Part shown: positions 35,001 to 45,450 of the stretch, in pieces | How positions within the stretch are numbered: position 1 is the stretch's first letter | How the letters are laid out: every line of letters begins with the position of its first letter | Assembly: GCA_000310025.1 (NCBI GenBank) | Contig: FN649727.1 | Coordinates: 7,339,110 to 7,403,109, forward strand | Length of the DNA: 64,000 bases | Origin: Ectocarpus siliculosus | Lineage: Eukaryota > Sar > Phaeophyceae > Ectocarpales > Ectocarpaceae | Direction: 5' to 3' | Program-made: the position numbers and the translations under genes | Notes under the pieces: model-generated | What the model was told of the DNA's origin: nothing | What the model saw: only the letters and a program-made list of their open reading frames with translations | The model's database searches: none

Positions 35001-38000
35001 TAAGCACAAGATGCCGAACACCCTTAGCAGGATGCAGCTCACCCTTCATGCGACTCGCCAAATACCTCACGGCGCTTCGTGCTTGGTGATGTGAGAGCCT
35101 GGTCCGGTGAGAACCCGGCGTGCTCCGTCCCGGCTTTGTAGGGATGCGAGGTCAATGGTCAAACGACTACGGCATGCACGACTATGAGTACACCCCCCCC
35201 CCCCCCCCGTAGCGCAACGATGTTTGCCATCGGGGTTGGGTTTTCGTCGCTTGGCAGCGATGTTGTAAAATAAGCCGATCACTTCGTGAGCTCGGCAACC
35301 AGGTTACCGCTTTTTTTTTTTGCCTTTTTTTTTTGCGGTAACCATGAGTGGTGGTCGAGTAGATTATGTTGTGCGGGGGTCGAGAACCCTCACTCCGCGT
35401 AAAGGGGATAATCGCACGTTGTGTCAAATTGGTTACACGCCCTCGAGGAAGTTACACAGCGCTTTCAACTGTCTCTGGAAGTGAAAGCACCAGAAAATAA
35501 ATCAAGTCATACGCAACTGTCATCCGTAAGCAAGGAAGTAAGCACAATATGTCGAACACCCTTAGCAGGATGCAGCGCACCCTTCATGCGACTCGCCGAA
35601 TACTTCACGGCGCTTCGCGCTTGGTGATGTGAGAGCCTGGTCCGGTGAGAACCCGGCGTGCTCCGTCCCGGCTTTGTCGGGATGCGAGGTCAATGGTCTA
35701 ACGACTACGGCATGCACGACTATGAGTACACCCCCTCGGGGGTGTGTGTACTCATAGTCGTGCATGCCGTCGTCGCCCCCTCTCCCTGGTATCAACGTGT
35801 TCGAATAGTTTTCCCGTCTCATCTTCGCTAAACTTGCAACAGTGAACACCTCCTGTAGTGTCGGTCTCTCTCTCTCAGTTTTCTGCCCTACAGCTTACCA
35901 ACTCTGAGTTGGGGGTCACACAGAGCGCTCCTTGGATCTAATGATTGAGTGCAGCTTTCACCCCGAAAACCGATTTTTCCCGCATAGTCCGAGATAACGC
36001 TTCACCTACGTAAACATCCATGCTTGGCACAGGCTCTCCTTGACGCAAGGACCGTAACGTATTGCTAAACTTCACGTTCGCCGATGGTTGGGGGTCGTTC
36101 GCCGCTCGCATCTACATTTTCGGAAGAATGCCCAAACTGTTTTAGTCGCCTTTCTAGCATATTATACCAGCATCCTGCCCATGACTGCGTGCTTCAAATT
36201 CACCTCCGCCAGAATTCTCTCGGCTCCGGTCTTGCTTGGTTTGTGTCCTACTTCGGTTACCGGGTTCTTTTCCTGCTGTCACCCTCTCCGACTTTCGGTC
36301 CATGCCTCCGAGTAAATCCGCGTTGTCACCCGCCTACTTTCGAACCACCACAGAAGAAACCTCATGGTCATTTCGTACTCTGCCACGCTTCTTTGACTCG
36401 AGCAGCTTGTCGAAGCTGTGCACGCGGGACTTCTTGCCCAAGGGAGACCGCGTAATCGCGACCATCACGACAATGATGGACTTTGACCCGCAGGTATGTG
36501 CGCAAGCCGAGAACAATTTGTGTGGACTTTGACCCGCAGCAGGAAAGCCTGTTCCGAACCGCCGAATGTAGGAACGCGAACAGTGGAGAAGGGAGTAGGA
36601 TACAGACAATGGAGCTTCCCGAGCTTTGCGAACCACTGCAGCTACCGGCGGCTGTAGTAGACTACAACAGCAGTTGAAACATGGATCCTGCCCTCGTCGA
36701 AACCGTCCCCCTCCGCCCCTCACATGAACGCGTTATTTGTCGTCTTCCCCCCCTCCCGCCCCAAACGAAAAGACGATAAAGCGATTGGATGATTCGGTAC
36801 GGTCGCTGGTGAACCCAGAGTTGCCTCCTCGTGGACCTTGGAATTTCCTCCACCCGAACGATGCCCTCGGCCTGACAGCATTGCCAGTGCTGACCAAAGG
36901 CGCCCACAAGAAAAGGTCCGTACCGCTTGAATTAAGGCGGGTACTAGGAAGAGGGGAGGGTGAATGGGCTGAAGGCGGGGATTCTTGGCTCTCACAGAGA
37001 TCACCAGCAGAAACATGGCGGGACCGAGCGATCCGAAGTAGGGATATCCTCAGAAACAGAACCGAAATGGGAAGGCGGAGTGCCACCAACCGACTGCCGA
37101 CCTGCTGACCCGATATTATGGTCAATTTTGAACCTGTTGGGCACAGCACGGTGAGTGTAGCAGGCGTGGTCGTTCACCGTAAGGTATCAAGAGGGCTACT
37201 GGCGTGGGCGGGGTGAATGTGGTACGTGGCGGTCGCCTAGTGGTTGTAAATGGCGGGGTGGGGGACATGAGAGGACAGAAGAAACTCCTCTACCGGCGGA
37301 CTCGAAGCACCCTTTCGCCTACCATCGCTGCTTCTCCATAAAAAGTCCTTCGACTTGTGTATGATTCCTTCCTTTTCAGTCCCCCTGCATGTACTTCCTG
37401 GGATATCTCAAAATAACCAGAGATACAATCAGCAACACCCCCAAAACATGCGGTTTGTCTTGGCTGAGGATGGATCATATGATGAACCAAGCAACTACAT
37501 GCACCGCGGAGTTTCTTGCGTCTTAAAAGACTTCGCATTTTATGCTTACCCGCGTAGCATTGCGACACACGCACCTACTCTAGCCCTAACCCCAACGATC
37601 CACAGCGCTCGACATCTATCCGTTACGGCGAGAGAAGGGCAGCAACGATGGTCCGGAGATGTGGTTTCCTCTGCCATTGGAAGGGGAGACGGAGGAGGGG
37701 CGGGGGCCGGGGGGGGCGGGGGAGCAGGGGTCTCGATGCTTTTGGGGGGCGACGTGCGGTGGGAGCTTCAACTAGCCGCTCGCGAGAAGGAAGACTCCAC
37801 ACCAATATCGTAAGGGAGACAGCTGGCCATCCATCCCGTCATGTCTCACATAGCAGCAAGCTTGTGGTCATCAACCAGTGATTGTGTGGCGCCCAACCCC
37901 GCGTGTTGTTGCTGTGCTAGCCTCGCTTTAGCCGTTTGCGATCAGCTGTGTGCTTGATTTGGCCCCTTGTGCCTTTGTGCTTCCTCATCTGTTCTGGCTT

Positions 38001-40931
38001 GGTTAGGTCTACGTTTGCTTCGCCTCTGTCACAAGGTATAGATACAAGAGGATTTGTTTGTCGTCCAGGGCGTAAACCGAACACTAGTGAGGTATATCGG
38101 CGTGGTCGGAACCGCAGGGTGGTACAGACGCTTGTTTTACCAACCAAACATGCTAAAATTCAGTTCATGTGTCATGAACGACCGTTCAACCTCCCCGCCC
38201 CTCGCCCCCGCCGTCCTACGCAACCTGTTGAATAGCGGAGAAGCGGTGGACCAAGGGCAGCTATCAGTGCAGAGATCCCCCGAAAACACGCATGACACTA
38301 TGAATGGACAGCACCAGGGCCTGCAGCTCGGCGACACGAGTGCCACGATGACATCAACGTCGGGCGGTGGCGAGGTTGGAGGAGAAGAGACCACGGATAA
38401 CGGTAACAACACGAGTAGCGCCGGGAACAAGGCCACCGACGGCGGGGGTGGTGGCGGTCTCGAGAGAGAAGCAATGGCTTCCCTGGCGGCAGCTGACCTT
38501 CCGAATGGCAGCAGTAAGTCGGCTATTGAGAGTGCCGCTGCGGGTGTTGCTGCCACGGGTGCGGGAGGGGATGGGAACAATCGGAAAGGTCGAGGCGATG
38601 GCCGCACGCTCAAGAACACCGCGGCGAGGCTAGCGACGGTGATATCGGAGACGTCCATGGTGCGAACATTGACGGTTCCAAAGCGTAGATGTGTTGGGTG
38701 CTCTACGTTGCACACCGTTGCCTACGTTCAAGCATGACATGGGGAAGAAAGGCTCCACTTTTACAGAGAAGCGTGATGTATATTGTATAGGATAGGATAA
38801 CCCCCTTCCTCTTGATATTTCTCTCCCTCCGTCTGTCTTGTAACGTTACCGTAACTATAGCTTCACCAAATCAACACCAGACATTCATTGCAGCCTTGAC
38901 CGGGGGGCAGACGGAAGGCTTGATCAGTGCTTTGATTCAATTCTCGGCGAGGTATATGCTTTGGCCGTATCTAACGTAGTAGATATGACGCTCGTTCGTG
39001 AGCACACATGAGCGAAGGACGACAAAAGTTTTTGCGACTAGATAAATGCATGCGCCACAATAGTCCGTGTGAGCCCGGGTCGGGGCGAGTCATTGAAAGA
39101 GCCAAGAACCGTAGAGGCAGGTAGAAACTGGCACAACGAATCAAAGTACGTGGTGACCCGTCAACCAATGCTCCAGCGTTCGCGAAGGTCCCTTTAGCAC
39201 GTTTTGTTCGTCCTCCTCTACTGGTGTTATTGCCCTCCGGTGGAAGTACCAGGACTGCCCTCACTGGCGACAGGCCTGTACTGACAACCCAGGCTATGCT
39301 TTACCCTCTTCCATGCCAAATAAATTCGTTCATATTCCGAACGTGTTGCGGGCCTATGCATACGCTCTCTTCAAATCACGTTCATTGCAAACTTGTTCCG
39401 TTCGTTACCAACCACTAATTTGCGCTTTCCTGATCTGTTTTCTTTTTAACCAGAGGATGACTTTACCACACCCCCATGTTACCAAACCATCAACCGCCCG
39501 CGGCACGAGTGCAATAGCTCAACGACCCCGCCCCCAAACATATAAGAACATCAACGGGCTCATCGGTGCTCTCTTTTGCCCCCCCCCCCCCTCCCGCGTG
39601 TCAATAGGCCGCTAGAGCCTTTACCTCGAAGCCAAGCAGGGCAGCCAAATTGGAGACGCGCATTCTACGAAATCCGGTACTTTCCACAGAAGAACCTCCA
39701 TTTGAGCTACCGTGGCTGCTCAAACACGGCAAGGTATGCGCACGTGTATTTAAATGTATCCACATTGTTGTTGGACGCTGGGTTAGACGGAAGAGGTTGA
39801 ACACGTTCGTCCTCCTTTCATTCTCCAAGTGCACAGCGAGGCCACCGCTATGTGTCTCCACCGCACACAGAAGTCGTGAAGCGTCGGAATACGCACGAGC
39901 CAACCCTCAATAGACTAGACTCTGCGAACTTTCGTTCAGTAGACGACCCGCGTCGATATACGTCCCACCAGTTCCTCTGAAGCACAACATCAAGAGCGGT
40001 GATTGGAGTGAATGTAGTTGATGGGGCTTCGGTGAAACAGCAGCTAGACTCTAACGGCGTTACTCCATTGGCGAAGACGACGCAGCGCGCGGAGATAGGC
40101 TGAGAGGGGAGGGCGGGTAGAGCGAGCATGACGGGAAGGAGGAGCTGCCGGTGCCAACACCCTACCGTTGGCCTCTTCCCTGGCAGCGATTCCAAATTCT
40201 GCGGATCGTCAAGGACATCCCATCCCCGCGATTTGGGACAGGGTTGAACATTGCAGCGAATGGGCGTTTTTCATGTAGAACGACTTGATCATGCGACTGA
40301 GAACTGTGCGCCCAAACAACAACGAAACCGTGCCGCCCCCTCTACCTCCCCTCTCTATTAACGCATGTAGGCCGAGCGCTTGAAGCTACTCGAGGAATCC
40401 CTGGGCGGGACCCCTTCTCGTTCCGCCACCCGACGGACAGACCCGTCCAGTACGAAGACGACGTCCTCCAAACACGCGGAGGGCAAGAACAACAACGGTG
40501 GCGGAAAGGGCGGACACCAACAAGACACCGACCCGCAAACAACGGCCGGCGCCGAACAGCAGCAGCATCAACAACAAGGCGTCCGCGGGGACGGCGCAAG
40601 TGGAATAAAAGAAGCAACGGCAGCGGCGGAACGGGCCCGGGGAACCGTCTTGGAAGAGGAAGGCGCATTCGAAGTCTTGACCGTGCCTGACGACAAATGG
40701 ATCAGTCCGGACCTCCCACCCGAGGCCGGCAAGCAGCAGCAACAGGACAGCCATCACGCGGCGGCAGGCCGTGGAGGAATTTTGGGCGGTGCCAGTGGCG
40801 GTGGGTTCGGCAGCGTCGGCATGTCTCGACCGTCGTACGCCAGCAGCAAACCCATCGGGTCCACCGTCGCGGGGACCCCGCAGCAGCTGGCCGGCTTGAC
40901 GCACAAGGTGCCGCAACGCCGAGCAGGTTGA
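17820..40931 (+). CDS. Giant armadillo-repeat (ARM/HEAT-like) protein
   Basis: Exons found by splice site and phase: 17820-17937, 18338-18491, 19358-19919, 20223-20375, 20652-20905, 21113-21176, 21553-21648, 22184-22339, 23020-23154, 23735-23867, 24262-24686, 24919-25017, 25565-25765, 26576-27034, 27707-27895, 28067-28591, 28833-28889, 28950-29632, 30046-30175, 30562-30696, 30982-31413, 31937-32259, 32656-33477, 33785-34022, 34504-34604, 36403-36493, 37060-37150, 37633-37809, 38236-38684, 38894-38951, 39616-39733, 40371-40931. All junctions keep phase except one unresolved exon between 36494 and 37059. The product has about 2,700-2,950 residues. Armadillo-like helices recur (LSNVATALCRCTYEARNHE, VRELVARMLWNLTCEHDF, LEVRRNVLGAVMNLTSL, VNCAAAMVNLVDATHV), separated by Gly/Ser/Asn-rich inserts. 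Such proteins are scaffolds; the partner is unknown. The start could also be 17784. One gene rather than two is inferred from continuous phase. Confidence 0.78.
18492..19128 (+). other. Gly/Ser-rich open frame following armadillo exon 2
   Basis: The frame of exon 2 stays open to 19128 past a good donor (CG/GTATGT at 18492). Its composition (G, S, A, D, N, T) matches the coding inserts elsewhere in this gene. Splicing at 18491 to an acceptor at 19357 keeps phase with the next armadillo exon, so I treat this stretch as intron. A read-through form adding about 200 residues is possible, but no phase-matched strong donor was found near its end. Confidence 0.35.
34652..35210 (+). repeat. Dispersed repeat family, tandem copy A
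   Basis: This is the first of two near-identical units in an armadillo-gene intron (34605-36402). It carries T-runs around 34765-34795 and ends in a long C-run. It shares its sequence with 35221-35740 and, inverted, with 59720-60153. No transposase frame is visible, so it is non-autonomous. Confidence 0.85.
35221..35740 (+). repeat. Dispersed repeat family, tandem copy B
   Basis: This second unit aligns with copy A from the TGTTTGCCATCG start to the TATGAGTACACC end, with scattered substitutions. Its 3' end runs into the inverted repeat at 35707-35770. Confidence 0.85.
35707..35770. repeat. Perfect 25-bp inverted repeat with a 14-bp loop
   Basis: The arms at 35707-35731 and 35746-35770 are exact reverse complements and coincide with the terminus of repeat copy B. 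The sequence can form a hairpin or cruciform. It most likely marks two element ends abutting head-to-head. Confidence 0.9.
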
Positions 40932-41560
40932 ACTAAGAGTAGTGTAGGCCCGGAATTGTTTCGCATCAAAGCCGTAAGTTGAAGATGAACCTTAGTGTAC
41001 AAATAGTGTTGGTTACGAGCTGTTTCACGTCGAGTGGAGGTTAAGATGTCCCTTGATCAAGATTTTCCCGGTGGATAGCATAGAGCGAGCCAGTTGGCGG
41101 CGTTTTGGATGGGCGACGCAAGATGCGAGCGCCGGCATACAGACCGACGATCCAACAGCTCACGAAACCACAACGCATGAAGTGTGGGCTGACAATAACG
41201 CCCCGGTCAGTGGCGCTCATGGTGTTGAACGCGGACTGTTCGATCCGGTGGTCGTCTGCAATTGGTCGTGTGCTCTCAACACAAGATGTTAAGGTTCATA
41301 CGATCTCAACATGACGAGAGCGCATGCACGTGCATACACTCGGGGGGCGTGACTAGGCTGCTTGACTCGACAAAACCAACAGCGGTCAATTGGAAAACCC
41401 CTCCTCAAAACGAATCACTCGGAAACAACCTTTTGGTCACGCGCACAAAGAGCAACTCAGTGCAACAGCACAAAACAGCGAACGGCAACCCCCCCACAAT
41501 ATGTTCGCGAAAGAGTACCACACAAATTCGTGGAGGTCTGTTCCTCTTTGAAACCACCCT
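40932..41560. other. Tail-to-tail intergenic region
   Basis: These 629 bp lie between the armadillo-gene stop (+) and the thioesterase stop (-), and are expected to be 3' UTR sequence. No exon or repeat was recognised. Confidence 0.6.
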
Positions 41561-44500
41561 TCACCTCAGTTTTTCAGTCAAAATATCACCCAAGAACGTC
41601 AACACCGCTTGCTCTCCTTCCCCCTGCAAGAAGAAGTGCCCCCCCCCGAACATCTGCAAGCGGAATTCCGCTGCCGTGAGGCTTGACCAGCGCTCCAAGT
41701 CGCTCCTCGGGGCCCTGCCGTCTTCCTCCCCGCCGAGGCAGATGATTGGGCACGTGATTGGCCGAGAGTCGTCCCCCGGGCGAAGTTCGTACCTGTAGCC
41801 CTCGTAAGCGCTTGTTGTCGTTGCAAAGTTCACAGCAAAGGCAAGAGAAGGATATGGGGAAGCATGAACGCTCTGCCGGAAAGTCCTTGAGCTTCCATGA
41901 AATCGTTTCTGTGGCGGCTGAGAAATTCCACCGCGCACGTGGTTGATGCTGTTTGGCGATATTCTCGCTCAACGGCACTTGAGAATGCCTGTGGCATACA
42001 CGGACACAAAGGCTACGATGACAATCTGAATCAACGGTCGCGATGGGGCATGCAACGCGTTTACTATCTCCTACGGAGAGAGGGAGCATTCGGAGTGTTT
42101 TTCATGTGTGTGGTCGGCATGGTGTCAAGTCGTGGGCGAAATCTTCACCACGCGAGCGAAGCGTCCCGCCGTTGCTTTGCCTGACAACTCCCGTGTTCGG
42201 TGGCAATGAATGAACACATCTGACTGCCGCTCGGAGCAGGATTGAGGAGGAAACCAAGCTCACTACCACACGACCCGAAACACAACAAAAAAACGAGTCG
42301 CATCCCAGAACAACGCACACAAACGCGCCTCGCCTCATAAACACGGGTCTAGAAATGCGCCGAATTCACAAAACAAGAAAAAGGGACGTCAGGGATACCG
42401 ATACCTTGCGGCGTCAGGCAACAGAAGGTACAAGCATCAACTGCTCTGTACGATGAGGTAGACCCGGCGGGCGGTGCGATCAAAAACATGTCAGCAAGTG
42501 CACTTCATGTACCCTGTCGGGCCTCCAACACAATCTCTCTCATCAAGTTTTCATGGAACAAGCCCCCTTCCCCTCGTTCCAAGACATCGACGTAGTGCAT
42601 TTCCAGGGTTGGGTGACCCTCGTTTTCGATACTGCAAGCGTTCATCAAACGGAGGTTTTTGCACTGTCTTTGTCTCACGTGTAGTCCGCCCGAATCGGGG
42701 GAAGAAAGTAGTCCACAAGCTCCGTCTGGTCCCTTAACTCCTCGGGCATGCCTCCGAGGCCGATAAGGTGGTCTACCAATGCGTCACGGGGAAGCTGGCT
42801 TATCGGGGGCGAACTCCCACCGCCGACGCACATCTGCGTGGCACGTGCGCCGTGCGTGAAAAACGAAGCACCGTTCGAAGGGAGTGAACGTACACGCATA
42901 TTGGGTTTGAAAGAAAAGCATCCGTGACGGAACCACGATGTTCGCAACTGATTGTCGATAACCAATAAAGTTGGCGGACGGACGCACGAAAGGGAGAACG
43001 CAACAGTTTTCGGCGAGTCTTGCGCGTGTGCCTAGCGTGATCATGCAAGGAGTGTAGAGTCAAGGCACGAGTACGAGCTATACGCAGCTTGCTCTGCCGA
43101 ACATACGATGATACGTGGTTGATCGAACGCTCAAGGCGAGAACACGTGACGAGATGCGCCAAGGAGACACCCCCTCCCCTCCCCGCGTTTAATGGCAGAC
43201 AGAGCTCACTCTCCGCTGATCAACAACAATGTTGGCTGGTACAGAGCTTGGCTGATGTCGAACGTTCACTCTTGAAATTTAACTTTTTCAATCACAAGGG
43301 GTCACCTAAGCAAGCTCGATGAGCTTTCTCTCAGGGACCCGCATGAATACACAGCGTTTCGACGACGGATGCAACTTACATCTGGCGGGCAGCACCCGGA
43401 CACGATGAGGTACACCGGGATTTTCCCGGCGTCTTCCTTAAGCTTTCGGGCAAGCTCGAACATCACGAGAGACCCGAAGCTGTGCCCGAACAGGGCGAAT
43501 GGCTTGTCGAGCAGCCCCATCGTCACCAGGGCCTTGGGTGTGTGTGTGCGTGTGTGGTCTTAATTATAATCGACCGCGCTAACCGGCTGACCAATGAAAA
43601 CAAGAAGTCAGGCTTGTAGCGGGAAGATAACACACTTTCTAATCAAATGGTACCGACAAGGGGGGTGCAGGAGTTGGACGACAGAGTCCTGCCTCTGAAG
43701 TACAAGGAGAAGGCTCAATGATTTGTGTGCGAGGGGCCTCACAGGTTCAAGCTACCGCATGTACTAGCTTCGAGGGAGACAACTGTAACACACGGCGAAA
43801 CAGGCGTTGTCTTTCGGCGATTGCCGAGCGCATTGATCGCAACGGTCAGCACTTTCGGGCATCGCTTTCCTACCATCTGCCTCTCGTTCGCGCACCCGCG
43901 CCGCCCCTACCCCCCAGGCCTGTCTCAAATGTCTGTGTGTCCACCTCTGTCGTCCCTCTGCTCTATCTATCCCCTTTCCTCTCTCTCCCTACCGTCCTCT
44001 ATGACTACAGTACATCGCTCGCCGGAACAAACTAGACGAAATTAGTATTTCGCGTATAAACTCCAACAAACCCGCCCCAGCCTCCTCTCGGCATCCCGCG
44101 TACCCACCCACCTGAGCAACCCCTTCCACGATGGCAGAGACGGACGTCAGACTATCCTCCTTGGATCGCCTGTGTTATTATAGTGGCATGCGCAGGACAC
44201 GGTGCTCCATGATGAAGCAATGATGAAGAAGCATAGCGACAAAAACCAAGTAAACAGGGGACTTGGATCCACATAGACTGTGTCGCGACGATAGCTGGCC
44301 AGAATTCAAATAGACAACAACCGTCAACCGTTGATCGTCTCAATGCCCGTCCATGTGTACTACAGACCAATACTGATGTTTGCTACCTTCTGGTACTCCA
44401 AAAGATAACCTATGTCGGAATGTGGCACTCATCCCCATGGTGGAAGTGCGGGGACACGGGAGTGATGTCGGCAACAACAACTGCTCCTCTCTTGCTGCGC

Positions 44501-45257
44501 GTGGGTTCGCGACTAGATAACATGAAATACAACATATACATGGCAAAAGAGTAACGCGCTCGAATGGCATATCTTGCCAGTGCAACCCAACGACACCAGC
44601 GTGTGAAGCAGGCTCTTCATTTAACGGCAATCCATAGGGGGTGTGCGAAGCCGTATTTACCTCATTCTCCCGGGGAGCTCAAGCGCGTGTAGTTCCACCG
44701 CCTCCGGCAGCTTGGAGGTCCACTTGTTGAACGAGCTCGCGCTGCCACCGGCCCACGCCTATCTTCACACATCAGGACAGCAATGCAATCAGAGCATTAC
44801 ATATACGATCCATGCCGAAACGTGCACACGGAATTGCACGGGCTAGCTTCTTCCTTACGTCACACGTAACATGAACAGCAGTTCGTTGGAGGTGTGGAGG
44901 TGCGGTGCAATATGGCGGTAGACATAACCGCAGTGCGGCGCAAATACGGCCGGGCCTGTTTGCCTGCTGTTTGAAGACTTGGACAGCTGCACTACCGCGC
45001 CCGTGGCTATGGTTCAAGCACGACATTCCATACCCCGGGTGCATGACGCTGCATCGCTAATACCACGACAATTTGCACAACAGGAACGTGGGTGCTGTGC
45101 ACAAAGTTTCAAAACATGCGCATCAAGTTTAGATCTAAACTCGGGCACGCGCCTATGACGTCGACCACGCCCACCTCACCGCGCAGAAGAGCCGTATCGA
45201 GGCATCCGCCTTAACTCGGCGACATGCGACCCACTTCTCAAGGGCTGAAGAGCTCAT
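41561..45257 (-). CDS. Type II thioesterase (GrsT/SrfA-D/OLAH-like)
   Basis: Six exons join in phase: 45257-45180, 44758-44661, 44151-44112, 43532-43380, 42794-42679 and 41810-41561, giving 244 residues, the usual size of stand-alone type II thioesterases. The order of motifs is typical: SIRLFC then AWAGGSASSFNKW, HALELPGRM, the nucleophile elbow FALFGHSFGSLV (Ser90), GLGGMPEEL, CPIICLGGEEDGRAP with an acidic triad candidate at Asp192, and MFGGGHFFLQ (His220). The family hydrolyses misprimed or stalled acyl groups from polyketide, peptide or fatty-acid synthase carriers; OLAH releases medium-chain acids from fatty-acid synthase. No synthase gene lies in this window, so the carrier is unknown. 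A transit peptide is not obvious; the start MSSSALEKW is soluble-looking. Confidence 0.87.
43556..43640 (-). repeat. Short dispersed element, copy 2 (tRNA-Ile-like, SINE-like)
   Basis: This second copy of the element at 6896-6980 lies in a thioesterase intron, again next to a GT-rich stretch (43538-43558). The core is identical and the flanks have diverged. The half resembling the anticodon loop has mutated to a TTATAATTAA string here. Confidence 0.5.
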
Positions 45258-45450
45258 GCCTACGCCTGGCGACGGGATCTGAACGTGACCAGCAGAGGAC
45301 ACACCAGACACAGCGTGGCAAGATGTGTCTCTCACGAAGGAGGCGCTCCGCAAAATGTTCGACCCTCCCCCCCCGCCGTGGCGTCCCTGTTCCGTGCCAC
45401 CCCGCCACCTACCACTCGCTGTGTCGCTGTGTGCTGTGTCTACGCAAGAC
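45258..45450. promoter_or_regulatory. Bidirectional upstream region of the thioesterase and NDUFAF5-like genes
   Basis: The two start codons are 193 bp apart and divergent. The stretch holds a C-rich tract (about 45364-45376) and short GTGT-rich sequence. The open frame into NDUFAF5 extends upstream to an ATG at 45325, but a start at 45451 gives a better mitochondrial presequence and clears the thioesterase leader. Confidence 0.55.

Noticed and set aside
34605-36402. Small frames within the tandem repeats, considered as transposase
   Set aside because: All are short, differ between copies and match no transposase motif.
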